Below are positions 26,854 through 34,717 of a stretch of DNA of 37,950 nt, in pieces (the first letter of the stretch is position 1; every line of letters starts with the position of its first letter). Origin of the DNA: Muribaculaceae bacterium (GTDB lineage: Bacteria; Bacteroidota; Bacteroidia; Bacteroidales; Muribaculaceae). Both the position numbers and the translations under genes were made by a program. Location: NCBI GenBank assembly GCA_022509225.1, contig JAFLTM010000010.1:1-37950 (forward strand). Reading direction: 5' to 3'. The notes under the pieces were generated by a model that saw only the letters and a list, made by a program, of their open reading frames with translations, was not told the origin of the DNA and did not search any database.

Positions 26854-26963
26854 TAACTTTGCCGAAAGACCGGAGCTTGCAGCATGTCAATGTATCGGGT
26901 CTAAATATATGTGTCGTTGGTAGGAACAAACTTGAAGATTAACTTCTATTTTTTTTTTATTTT
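26854..26963 (+). ncRNA. Candidate small RNA or leader with -7 box and terminator-like end
   Basis: TAACTTTG at 26854-26861 fits the -7 consensus and predicts a start near 26867. About 80 nt later a small hairpin GAAG-ATTAA-CTTC (26934-26946) is followed by TA and ten T. AGACC (26867-26871) can pair with GGTCT (26898-26902). The unit could be a short RNA, or an attenuated leader of the gene at 27033. No -33 element is present and the terminator stem is only 4 bp. I recognise no Rfam-type family. Confidence 0.3.
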
Positions 26964-27032
26964 AATGATACATTTCCCCTTTCAATGGTTATATAGATAA
27001 AAGATTAGAAATATTAAATCTAAAAAATTATT

Positions 27033-27392
27033 ATGGCAAATAAAAGAATATTCAAGAAATATGTGGAAAGCGTTGGTGATTCCGCATGTGCATCTATGGT
27101 TGACGTTTACGAAACAGTAGAAAATATCGACAAAGCAAAAGTTGCCGATGCAGTTGAAAAAGTGCTATGTGCTGTGGCTGCTGCTAAAAGTAATGCAGAT
27201 GTGACTTTTGACAAAGGTGTCAAAGCTTTTGCTAACCTGAAAGAATATAGCAAAGCAAAACAGGCATTCTTTAAGAACCTTTTCAAAAAGGTGAATGAAG
27301 ATTTTTATAATGATCTTGATGAGGCTTTAAAACTGTTTAACAGTGCAGTTCCTCAGGAAGTAAAAGACGAGAATAAAGAGGCAGTAAAATAA
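27033..27392 (+). CDS. Hypothetical small helical protein
   Basis: A 119-residue protein I do not recognise. It has no signal peptide or membrane segment, is rich in Lys, Ala, Val and Asp, and should be mostly alpha-helical. It contains two Cys (CASM, LCAVAAAK) near the middle but no metal motif. The region KAKVADAVEKVLCAVAAAKSNADVTFDKGVKAFANLKEYSKAKQAF reads as amphipathic helices. Codon use looks like the neighbours, and the frame is clean from ATG to TAA. It is followed after 7 bp by the PlsC-like gene, so it probably leads that transcript. Upstream is a 189-bp spacer with a -7 box and a T-run. Function unknown. Confidence 0.7.
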   Translation: MANKRIFKKYVESVGDSACASMVDVYETVENIDKAKVADAVEKVLCAVAAAKSNADVTFDKGVKAFANLKEYSKAKQAFFKNLFKKVNEDFYNDLDEALKLFNSAVPQEVKDENKEAVK

Positions 27393-27399
27393 TCTCTGA

Positions 27400-27942
27400 A
27401 TGAGGTTCTGGCGTCTTTTGCTTAGAATAGCCCGCTGGGACGTACATATAACTGTGCCCGAACGTAAGAAGGCAATAATTTGTGTGGCGCCTCATACTTC
27501 AAATTGGGATTTTATTATTGGACTTATCGCATATAGATCAGTGGGAAGGAAAGCCGGATTTCTGATGAAAAGTTTCTGGTTTTTCTTCCCTCTTAAATAT
27601 ATTCTGAAGAGTTTGGGAGGCATTCCTGTAAAAAAAGAACCATCGCAGTCATTGACATCTCAGATTATCAGTGATTTTAAGAATTCTGACCAACTGGTCA
27701 TAGCAATCACCCCGGAAGGGACAAGGAAAGGAGTTGAAAAATGGCGTACGGGCTTTTTAACTATTGCCTATGGGTCATATGTCCCGATAGAATTGGGAGT
27801 GATCGATTATAGAGAGAAGGTTGTGAAAATTGAAAGGGAATTTATCCCTACAGGAAATATTTCTGAAGATTTAATTAAAATCAGGCAATATTTTTCACAA
27901 TTTAAAGAAAAAGCATTGTATCCGGACAAATATATCCCATGA
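27400..27942 (+). CDS. PlsC-like acyltransferase (lysophospholipid acyltransferase family)
   Basis: A compact 180-residue protein with the acyltransferase motifs HTSNWD (His32 to Asp37, HX4D) and PEGTR (105-109). This is the LPLAT family that moves acyl chains from acyl-ACP or acyl-CoA to glycerolipids. At 180 residues it lacks the N-terminal helices of full PlsC (about 240), so it may be a peripheral membrane enzyme acting on a different lipid. The hydrophobic stretch SFWFFFPLKYILKSLG could contact the membrane. It lies 7 bp after the helical orphan and 3 bp before the nitrilase gene. The acceptor is unknown. Confidence 0.85.
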   Translation: MRFWRLLLRIARWDVHITVPERKKAIICVAPHTSNWDFIIGLIAYRSVGRKAGFLMKSFWFFFPLKYILKSLGGIPVKKEPSQSLTSQIISDFKNSDQLVIAITPEGTRKGVEKWRTGFLTIAYGSYVPIELGVIDYREKVVKIEREFIPTGNISEDLIKIRQYFSQFKEKALYPDKYIP

Positions 27943-27945
27943 TTT

Positions 27946-28737
27946 ATGAACCTTAAAGTTTGTCTTGTCCCCATGGAAATAAGATGGGGTGAAAAATCAA
28001 GGAATCTCTTGAAAGTAGAAGACCTCTTAAAAAATGTTGAGTCTGACACAAAACTGGTTGTCTTGCCTGAGACATTTTCTACCGGTTTTCCGTCACCGGA
28101 TAATATTTCTTTGATAAAAGAATTGGCTGAACCTGACGATGGCCAGACAATTAAAGCTCTTCGAAAATTAAGTGAAGGATATGGTTATGCAATCACCGGT
28201 AGTTTCTTGGCATACGATTCTGGGTGTTTTTACAATAGGATATTCTTTATCTATCCGGATGGTGATGTGAAATTTGCCAACAAACGTCATCTGTTTGCTT
28301 ATGGCGGGGAAAATAAGATTTTCAAACCGGGTAATTCAAGATTAACGGTGAACTATCTTGGCTGGAATATATGTCTTATAGTATGTTATGATTTAAGGTT
28401 CCCGGTATGGTGCAGGAATGTGAATAATGATTATGACATTATGGTTGCCGTTGCAAACTGGCCTGTGTCAAGAATAAATGTATGGGAGACTCTGCTTAAA
28501 GCCAGAGCGATGGAAAATTCAGCCTATGTGTGTGGTGTTGATTGCAAAGGGATTGATACAAGAGGAAGCGAATACAATGGTAGTTCGCACCTGTTCGATT
28601 ATAAAGGTAATGATCTAGCTTTAGCAATTAACGACAGTCCGCTGCTTTATGCTTCACTTAACTACGAAAAGCTATTGGATTACAGGGAGAAATTTCCCGT
28701 TTGGAAGGATAATGATTATTTTGAGCTAAAGATATAA
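27946..28737 (+). CDS. Nitrilase-superfamily omega-amidase (YafV-like)
   Basis: The 263-residue carbon-nitrogen hydrolase has the Glu-Lys-Cys catalytic triad of the superfamily: Glu42 (LPETFSTGF), Lys113 (NKRHLF) and Cys147 (VCYDLRFPVW). The PETFSTGF context and overall length point to the YafV/Nit2 omega-amidase branch, which hydrolyses alpha-ketoglutaramate or related side products as metabolite repair. No signal peptide, so cytoplasmic. It starts 3 bp after the PlsC-like stop. Its last 22 bp overlap the convergent small gene on the minus strand, and a terminator-like hairpin follows. Confidence 0.88.
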   Translation: MNLKVCLVPMEIRWGEKSRNLLKVEDLLKNVESDTKLVVLPETFSTGFPSPDNISLIKELAEPDDGQTIKALRKLSEGYGYAITGSFLAYDSGCFYNRIFFIYPDGDVKFANKRHLFAYGGENKIFKPGNSRLTVNYLGWNICLIVCYDLRFPVWCRNVNNDYDIMVAVANWPVSRINVWETLLKARAMENSAYVCGVDCKGIDTRGSEYNGSSHLFDYKGNDLALAINDSPLLYASLNYEKLLDYREKFPVWKDNDYFELKI

Positions 28738-29045
28738 CGGGTAAAGGCAAATGCCTTTCTTCTTTTTAAATATTCAGGGTCATCCTGATTCAAATATGCC
28801 TCCCTTTCAAACGAAATATTTTTATAGGCTTTGTAAGAATTTCTGTAGAGAATTAATTTAATTATCCATTCAATGATGTAAAACAGATAGAACGGTATGA
28901 AAAGAGTTTCAAGTTGTTGGCACGTGTGGATTTTTTCGTGATTCAAAATGATTTCACTGCAGTCCCCTTTAGCAAAAATTATCCCGAAAAGATTTATCGC
29001 ATAAAACCTTTTTCCAACAGGCAATATCTTATTAATAATAATCAT
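28716..29045 (-). CDS. Small membrane protein with HExxH motif (minimal M56/M48-like)
   Basis: A 109-residue protein with HEKIH (His36, Glu37, His40) in NHEKIHTCQQLE, then a hydrophobic helix FIPFYLFYIIEWIIKLILY (49-67), then ISFEREAYLN with candidate third ligands Glu80 or Glu82. The order HExxHxxQ, hydrophobic helix, Trp, ExEA matches the core of the M56 peptidase at 34718-36316 (HEQAHVDQ ... FQWFNPAAWF ... HEYEADRY). I have seen similar hypothetical proteins in Bacteroidales. No other domain is present. Whether it is an active protease is unknown. Its ATG overlaps that of divergent rlmH, and its 3' end overlaps the nitrilase gene by 22 bp. Confidence 0.75.
   Translation of the reverse strand: MIIINKILPVGKRFYAINLFGIIFAKGDCSEIILNHEKIHTCQQLETLFIPFYLFYIIEWIIKLILYRNSYKAYKNISFEREAYLNQDDPEYLKRRKAFAFTRYIFSSK
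28743..28766 (+). terminator. Terminator-like hairpin after the nitrilase gene
   Basis: AAAGGCA (28743-28749) pairs with TGCCTTT (28752-28758), practically a 6-bp stem with a 4-nt loop, followed by CTTCTTTTT. It sits 5 bp after the nitrilase stop codon and inside the coding sequence of the minus-strand small gene. Confidence 0.55.
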
Positions 29046-29514
29046 GGATATTTACATTGTTTCAATCGGAAAAGTAACAGCGGGCTGGATAAGTCAGGGA
29101 ATTGATGAATATGAAAAAAGAATTGTCAAATATATAAAATTCTATTCAAAAATTTTGCCTGATGTAACTAAATCAAAAATTCCCGTGCCACTCAGAGTAA
29201 AAGAGGAGGGAAAACTATTCCTTAATGAAATCTCAGGTTCGGATTTTGTTGTTTTACTTGACGAAAAGGGAGTGGAATTCACTTCCGAACAATTTTCCGG
29301 ATGGTTAGAGAAAATGATGGTGTCAGGAAAAAAAAGATTGTTGTTCCTGATAGGAGGTCCCTACGGTTTTTCAGATGAAATTTACAAAAGGAAAGACGCA
29401 ATGTTGTCATTATCAAAGATGACATTTACCCATGAAATGGCTAAACTTTTTGCTACGGAGCAGATCTATAGAGGTTTATCAATTTTACGTGGTGATCCCT
29501 ACCATCATAATTAA
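29044..29514 (+). CDS. rlmH: 23S rRNA pseudouridine-1915 N3-methyltransferase
   Basis: A 156-residue SPOUT methyltransferase that methylates pseudouridine 1915 in helix 69 of 23S rRNA on assembled ribosomes. Diagnostic are the N-terminus MDIYIVSIGKVTAGWI, the knot segment LLFLIGGPYGFSDEI, and the near-invariant C-terminus ATEQIYRGLSILRGDPYHHN. Length is standard. The ATG at 29044 shares two bases with the start codon of the divergent gene (CATG, 29043-29046), so any promoter must lie inside that gene or further upstream. Confidence 0.96.
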   Translation: MDIYIVSIGKVTAGWISQGIDEYEKRIVKYIKFYSKILPDVTKSKIPVPLRVKEEGKLFLNEISGSDFVVLLDEKGVEFTSEQFSGWLEKMMVSGKKRLLFLIGGPYGFSDEIYKRKDAMLSLSKMTFTHEMAKLFATEQIYRGLSILRGDPYHHN

Positions 29515-29533
29515 ATGATCATCATAATTTAAT

Positions 29534-29983
29534 ATGAAAGATATCGAAGCAGACCTGATAAATATAAAAAAGGAATTTTATCGTTATCGTAACGGTGTGA
29601 TTGCTGATACTCTACGAAAAAGTTACCCTGAGTATCAATTAATTTTCGGATTAATCTTACCTCAGATTGCAGAAATAGCGTCAAAGTATAGTAAAAATTT
29701 GGAATTGGCAAATGCATTATGGCATCGTAAGGAATGCCGTGAAAACCGTATTTTGGCCCTTTATATTATGCCCGTAAATGCATTGAACAAGGATGAAGTG
29801 GAAAAATTGATAAAAGATTTATCAACATTTGAGGAAGCGGAAATTTTAAATTTCAAAATTCTAAGGTTTCTTCCATTTGCCAACTCATTGATCAAAGAAT
29901 TTGAGGTTTCCGATGGTAATGTTGGCAAATTTCATAACAGAGCTATCTCTCTTCTAAAAAAGAGTATTGAAAGTCAAAATTGA
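29534..29983 (+). CDS. Small helical protein, AlkD/HEAT-like (uncertain)
   Basis: A 149-residue, all-helical soluble protein. The stretch ELANALWHRKECRENRILALYIMP resembles a HEAT-like repeat of the AlkD family of DNA alkylation-repair glycosylases, but the protein is about 60 percent of AlkD length. I cannot see the conserved Trp/Asp/Arg catalytic set, so activity is doubtful. It starts 19 bp after rlmH and is probably cotranscribed. Its last 10 bp overlap the 3' end of convergent metH. Alternatives are a generic ARM/HEAT adaptor. Confidence 0.6.
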   Translation: MKDIEADLINIKKEFYRYRNGVIADTLRKSYPEYQLIFGLILPQIAEIASKYSKNLELANALWHRKECRENRILALYIMPVNALNKDEVEKLIKDLSTFEEAEILNFKILRFLPFANSLIKEFEVSDGNVGKFHNRAISLLKKSIESQN

Positions 29984-32900
29984 CGTAACAATCGCTTCAT
30001 TTTTGAAACTTCTATTCGTCTCCTGTGTGCGTAATCTGTTATTTGATCCTCTCCTATTTCTCCCACAATGAAATAGCGGGAATCTTTATTGGATATATAT
30101 AATCCGCTAACAGAAGCCTGAGGATACATCGCACCGTTTTCAGTCAACCTGATTCCTATTTTTTCATAGGGCAATATATTCACGGTTGTATGAATCAGTT
30201 CCTGGTCAGGTAACATTGGATAACCCCATGCAGGTCTTATACCTCCCGTCCCATATCCCCACAATTCTTTTTTTACCTTGGCATGGAGCCATTCTGATGA
30301 TGCTTCAGCATATCTGTCAGCTAAAGTACGTATAATCATTGCACGATATTTGTCACCTTTAGCTTCATATTGTTCTGCCTTTTTATTCCAAATCTCCCCT
30401 GCTGTCAGTGCAAAAAAGCCTATATAATCTATTTCTGTATCCTTTTTATTAATAAAATCGCAACAGGATAATAACTGACTGTCACGAGTTTGTTGCCTGA
30501 GCATAGGTAAGGTCACTGAACCGGTGTAGATATTTTTTTCATCCGAATAAGCCACTTTGAATACCAGAACGGCTTTACCGTCAAAACCGGGACTTGTTAA
30601 GATCTCTTCGATTTCTGCCTTGGCAACCTTATATAATTCCAAAGCCTCCTCTCCTCTTTTTAGATCATCATCTTTTAGGGAAGTCAACCATTTTTCACAC
30701 TCTACTTCATCAGTTGAAAAAGGAAAATCCTTCAAATAAGACCCGGTAAGTTTCCAGGCATGAAAAAACATTTTCCAGTTAATCAGGCATATAATTTCCG
30801 GATTTTTTAAATCAAAAAAGATAGGTTTCCCTATTTCAACTGCAGGCTTTGTCGGTTTATGAAACAATCCTTCACATATTTTTGCCTCTTGAAGTAACTG
30901 ATTATACGGTATCAAGCGGGCATTTGCATCATTTTTATTTCGGAGTTTCCTGTATTCTTCTTTTATGCCATGAATATAATTTTCACGTTTATTTTCATTG
31001 AGCAGTTCAGATGCCATTACCGGATTTTTTGATGCATCCTCCGCATGAATCACGATTCCTGAATAGTAAGGCGCTATCTTCAAAGCTGTGTGAAGTTTTG
31101 ACGTTGCGGCACCTCCCACAATTACAGGTATGTCGATTTTCTCTTTTTCTAAAGTATCTATCACAATCCTCATCTCGGAAAGTGAAGGGGTGATTAATCC
31201 TGAGAGACAAAGAATATCAGGCTTCTCTATTTTTATTGCCTCCACAATCTTTTCAGGTGGAACCATTACCCCAAGATCAATAATCTCATAATTATTGCAA
31301 TTCAATACAGTTGCAACGATATTTTTACCTATATCGTGCACATCTCCTTTGACCGTGGCAATAACAATCTTACCCGATTTGCTTTGAGAATCCGAATTTA
31401 TGTTCTGTAAGTGAGGTTTTAGGTATTCAACGGCTGAATTCATTACACGGGCAGTTTTGATTACCTGTGGCAGAAACATCTTGCCTTCACTGAAGAGATC
31501 CCCCACAGTTTTCATACCTTCCATTAAAGGTCCTTCAACAATATCGATCACGTTACCATTATACTTGGCTAATGCTTCATCCAAATCATACGTCAAATTC
31601 TTCAATTCTCCCGAAATCATTGCATTTTGAAGCCTCTGTTCAACTGATATGTCAGATGGAGGGGTTGGAAAATCTGAATTTGTAGCATTTTTTTTCTCCG
31701 GTTCAAGCACAAGATTCAGGAGTGCAGTCTCGCTTTCCTGATTTCCTGTTAGGAGTACATCTTCAATCAACTCTCTAAGATTTCTTTCTATCTCTGAATA
31801 TTCAGGCAACGCAGCCGGATTAACTATAGCCATATCCAGACCGGCTTTTATTGCATGATGCAAGAAAATGGAATGCAGAATTTCTCGGATGCGGTTTTTA
31901 CCTCTGAATGAAAAGGAAAGATTACTGATTCCTCCACTTGTCAAGGCTCCCGGCAAATTAAGTTTTATCCATTCGACAGCCCTGATAAAATTGGATGCAT
32001 ACATTGCATGTTCGGGCATTCCTGTTGCGATTGCCATAACTCCCACATCAAAGATAATATCTTCAGGTTTAAACCCACACTTTTCCCGTAGGAGGGTATA
32101 TGCCCGTTGACAAATTTCTATCTTTCTCTCATAGGTATCTCCGGGACCCTTTTCATCAAATGTCATGACAATGAGTGCGAAACCTAATTCTTTCACTCTT
32201 TTTGCTCGTTTCAGGAATACTTCCTCACCCTCTTTTAATGATAAGGAATTAACAATACCCTTTCCGGGTATATTCTTTAATGCTGTTTCTATTATATCCC
32301 AATTCGATGAATCAATCATCAGAGGTGATTTGGCTATCAAAGGTTCCGATTCAATATACCTTATGAACCTTACAATTTCATTTTTTCCGTCCAAGAGGGG
32401 ATCATCCATATTGATGTCAAGAATTCCGGCCCCCTGTTTAACTTGCATGCCTGCAATTTCAATAGCTTCTTCAAGATTATTTTCTTTTATCAGGCGTAGA
32501 AATTTTTTTGATCCGGCAACATTACACCTTTCCCCCACCAATGTGAAAGTTCCCGGCTTTATGGTGAATATTTCATTACCCGAGAGCGACAGGCCATTCC
32601 TTGTCGACAATGGGCTGTAGGGTTTATAAGAAGACAGGAGTTCTTTTAATATGGCTATATGCTGAGGCGTGGTACCACAACAACCTCCCAAAATATTAAT
32701 TTTTCCGGTGTCCAGGATTTTTTTTATTCCGGAGACAAATTGATTTGGCGTAAAGTTATATGACCCGTTTTCATCGGGTAAGCCTGCATTAGGATGACAC
32801 GATATGTAATGTGGGCTGAAGTTACTGATCTCTTCTATGAAACCCGACATTTCCTCAGGTCCGAAGCCACAGTTCAAACCAATAGAAATAATGTTATCGT

Positions 32901-33615
32901 TATCGTAACCGGAAATTGAAGTAATAAAGGCAGGAAGACTTTGTCCGGTAAGTAGATAACCGGCATTATTGGATACTGTTGCTGACACCATTATCGGAAG
33001 TTTAACACCTTTTTCAGCCATTATCTGATTAGCTGCGTCAAGACCTGCTTTAAGATTTAAAGTGTCATAGAATGTCTCAAACAACAAAAGATCGGTTCCT
33101 CCTTCTATAAGTCCCTCTATTTGATCCCTGTAGGCATTGTATAGAATATCATAGGTAATATTTCTTTTTTCCGGATCGGTTATATCCGGGCTCATTGACA
33201 CGGATCTGTTGGTTGGTCCTATGGAACCTGCAACAAAATGTTTAGACGGTTTTTTATCAATTTCAAAACTTGAAATTGCATTCCGTGCCAACATGACTCC
33301 TTCCCTATTTATTCGTTTCACTAATTCGGGATTGGAATCAAGTCCATAGTCTTTAAGAGATATTGAGTTGGCGTTAAATGTGTTGGTCGTTATAATATCG
33401 GCACCGCTTCTTAGATAATCCTCATGAATTTTTTGAATGGCTTGCGGTTTGGTTAGATTCAAAATATCATTACACCCGAAAAGAGGTAGGGGATGTTTTA
33501 AAAATTCCCGACCACGGAAATCATTTTCCTGAAATCCGTTTTTCTGAATCATGGTGCCTAACCCACCATCCAGTAATAATATCCGTTCTTTTAACTCTCT
33601 CCTGAGATTTTTCAT
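29974..33615 (-). CDS. metH: Cobalamin-dependent methionine synthase
   Basis: The 1213-residue enzyme transfers a methyl group from methyltetrahydrofolate to homocysteine through methylcobalamin. Domains in order: homocysteine-binding barrel (about 1-325, ending in the zinc motif GGCCGTTP), pterin-binding barrel (about 345-620), cap and cobalamin-binding domain (about 650-890) with His760 in GDVHDIGKN as the cobalt ligand (E. coli His759), and a complete SAM-dependent reactivation domain (about 900-1213) with RPAWGYP. All four modules are present. It follows metF by 2 bp. The 3' end overlaps a convergent gene by 10 bp. No frameshift is seen. Confidence 0.97.
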   Translation of the reverse strand: MKNLRRELKERILLLDGGLGTMIQKNGFQENDFRGREFLKHPLPLFGCNDILNLTKPQAIQKIHEDYLRSGADIITTNTFNANSISLKDYGLDSNPELVKRINREGVMLARNAISSFEIDKKPSKHFVAGSIGPTNRSVSMSPDITDPEKRNITYDILYNAYRDQIEGLIEGGTDLLLFETFYDTLNLKAGLDAANQIMAEKGVKLPIMVSATVSNNAGYLLTGQSLPAFITSISGYDNDNIISIGLNCGFGPEEMSGFIEEISNFSPHYISCHPNAGLPDENGSYNFTPNQFVSGIKKILDTGKINILGGCCGTTPQHIAILKELLSSYKPYSPLSTRNGLSLSGNEIFTIKPGTFTLVGERCNVAGSKKFLRLIKENNLEEAIEIAGMQVKQGAGILDINMDDPLLDGKNEIVRFIRYIESEPLIAKSPLMIDSSNWDIIETALKNIPGKGIVNSLSLKEGEEVFLKRAKRVKELGFALIVMTFDEKGPGDTYERKIEICQRAYTLLREKCGFKPEDIIFDVGVMAIATGMPEHAMYASNFIRAVEWIKLNLPGALTSGGISNLSFSFRGKNRIREILHSIFLHHAIKAGLDMAIVNPAALPEYSEIERNLRELIEDVLLTGNQESETALLNLVLEPEKKNATNSDFPTPPSDISVEQRLQNAMISGELKNLTYDLDEALAKYNGNVIDIVEGPLMEGMKTVGDLFSEGKMFLPQVIKTARVMNSAVEYLKPHLQNINSDSQSKSGKIVIATVKGDVHDIGKNIVATVLNCNNYEIIDLGVMVPPEKIVEAIKIEKPDILCLSGLITPSLSEMRIVIDTLEKEKIDIPVIVGGAATSKLHTALKIAPYYSGIVIHAEDASKNPVMASELLNENKRENYIHGIKEEYRKLRNKNDANARLIPYNQLLQEAKICEGLFHKPTKPAVEIGKPIFFDLKNPEIICLINWKMFFHAWKLTGSYLKDFPFSTDEVECEKWLTSLKDDDLKRGEEALELYKVAKAEIEEILTSPGFDGKAVLVFKVAYSDEKNIYTGSVTLPMLRQQTRDSQLLSCCDFINKKDTEIDYIGFFALTAGEIWNKKAEQYEAKGDKYRAMIIRTLADRYAEASSEWLHAKVKKELWGYGTGGIRPAWGYPMLPDQELIHTTVNILPYEKIGIRLTENGAMYPQASVSGLYISNKDSRYFIVGEIGEDQITDYAHRRRIEVSKMKRLLRQF

Positions 33616-33617
33616 TT

Positions 33618-34571
33618 TTAAAAGACCTGATCGGCTATTTTAACGATACTGTCTGATGCACTCATGGTATAGAAATGGATACCGGGACATCCCTTTTCAA
33701 GTAATTCTTTACATTGTTTCACACTCCATGAGATTCCAATTTCTTTGGCCTCTTTATCATCCTTGCACTCTCTTATCATAGAAGCGAGCTCTTCCGGGAT
33801 ATCAATATGGAAAGTTTTTGGCAATATGTTGATATGTGATTTTTTGGTTATAGGTTTTATCCCGGGCAAAATAGGAACCTTTATTCCCTCCTTGCGGCAC
33901 TTTTCCATAAAGGTGAGAAATTTTTTATTGTCGAAAAACATCTGAGAAATCAAATAATCGGCACCATTTTCCACTTTCTTTTTGAGATAGAAAAGATCAG
34001 AATCCATATTGGGAGCCTCATCATGTTTTTCGGGATAACATGCCATGCCGTATGAGAAAGGAGTTTGGATTCCTTCTATGATCGTGTCATCTATTCCTAT
34101 GCCTTTATTGAAGTCATTGACTTGATTTTGAAGATCGGAAGCATGTTGATTGTAGGTTGCAAATGTGTCGTTGCTCTTTATACTTCCTTTTTCATCACCT
34201 CTGATTATAAACACATTGTCTATCCCAAGGAAGTTAAGTTCAAGAAGGGCATACTCTGTCTCTTCCCGTGTAAAGCCTGAGCAGATGATATGAGGAACCG
34301 GCAGAAGTCCATAACGATATTTTATAGCAGCAGCGATTGCCACGGTGCCTGGTCTTTTCACAACGCTAATCCTCTTGTGAGTGCCATCGGGTAACGGCTT
34401 ATACACATATTCACTGTGATGTGATGTTATATTGACAAACTTAGGATTGAATTTCAGGAGTTTGTCTATTATATTATATACCTTGAATACGCTGTTGCCC
34501 TTCAGGGGAGGAAGAATCTCAAACGAAAGGATTGGATTCGTTGATTCCTCTATTATTTGATTAATCTTCAC
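33618..34571 (-). CDS. metF: 5,10-Methylenetetrahydrofolate reductase
   Basis: A 317-residue FAD-dependent reductase that makes methyltetrahydrofolate for MetH, encoded next. Family features: SFEILPPLKG near the N-terminus (Glu active-site region), VNITSHHSEY, NVFIIRGDEKGS, and GADYLISQMFFDNKKF. Length is normal. Translation appears to start at GTG (34569-34571). The stop codon is 2 bp from the metH ATG, giving a tight metF-metH operon. A -7 box lies at 34603-34610. No cobalamin or SAM riboswitch was recognised in the 146-bp upstream spacer. Confidence 0.95.
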   Translation of the reverse strand: MKINQIIEESTNPILSFEILPPLKGNSVFKVYNIIDKLLKFNPKFVNITSHHSEYVYKPLPDGTHKRISVVKRPGTVAIAAAIKYRYGLLPVPHIICSGFTREETEYALLELNFLGIDNVFIIRGDEKGSIKSNDTFATYNQHASDLQNQVNDFNKGIGIDDTIIEGIQTPFSYGMACYPEKHDEAPNMDSDLFYLKKKVENGADYLISQMFFDNKKFLTFMEKCRKEGIKVPILPGIKPITKKSHINILPKTFHIDIPEELASMIRECKDDKEAKEIGISWSVKQCKELLEKGCPGIHFYTMSASDSIVKIADQVF

Positions 34572-34602
34572 TTTATGATTTTTCTTGTATCTAATTAAAT
34601 TT

Positions 34603-34610
34603 CAAAATTA
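34603..34610 (-). promoter_or_regulatory. -7 box of metF-metH
   Basis: On the minus strand this reads TAATTTTG, fitting TAnnTTTG, about 32 bp before the metF start. No -33 TTTG at the usual spacing. Confidence 0.45.
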
Positions 34611-34645
34611 GCTTATTTTTTTCAAATGATTATCCACACTCACAA

Positions 34646-34680
34646 AAATAAGAGTCAGACCCTCTTACAAGGCTGACTCT
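34646..34680 (-). terminator. Terminator of the blaI-M56 unit
   Basis: On the minus strand AGAGTCAG and CTGACTCT form an 8-bp stem (34673-34680 with 34651-34658), then TATTTTTG. It lies 38 bp after the M56/TonB stop codon and before the metF promoter. Confidence 0.7.
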
Positions 34681-34717
34681 AAGATAACTCTGCAATTCAT
34701 TGTTTCTTTTTTCTTCT

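Noticed and set aside
34572-34717. Cobalamin or SAM riboswitch upstream of metF-metH
   Set aside because: The spacer is short, A/T-rich and mostly taken by a terminator; no B12-box or SAM-type helices were found.
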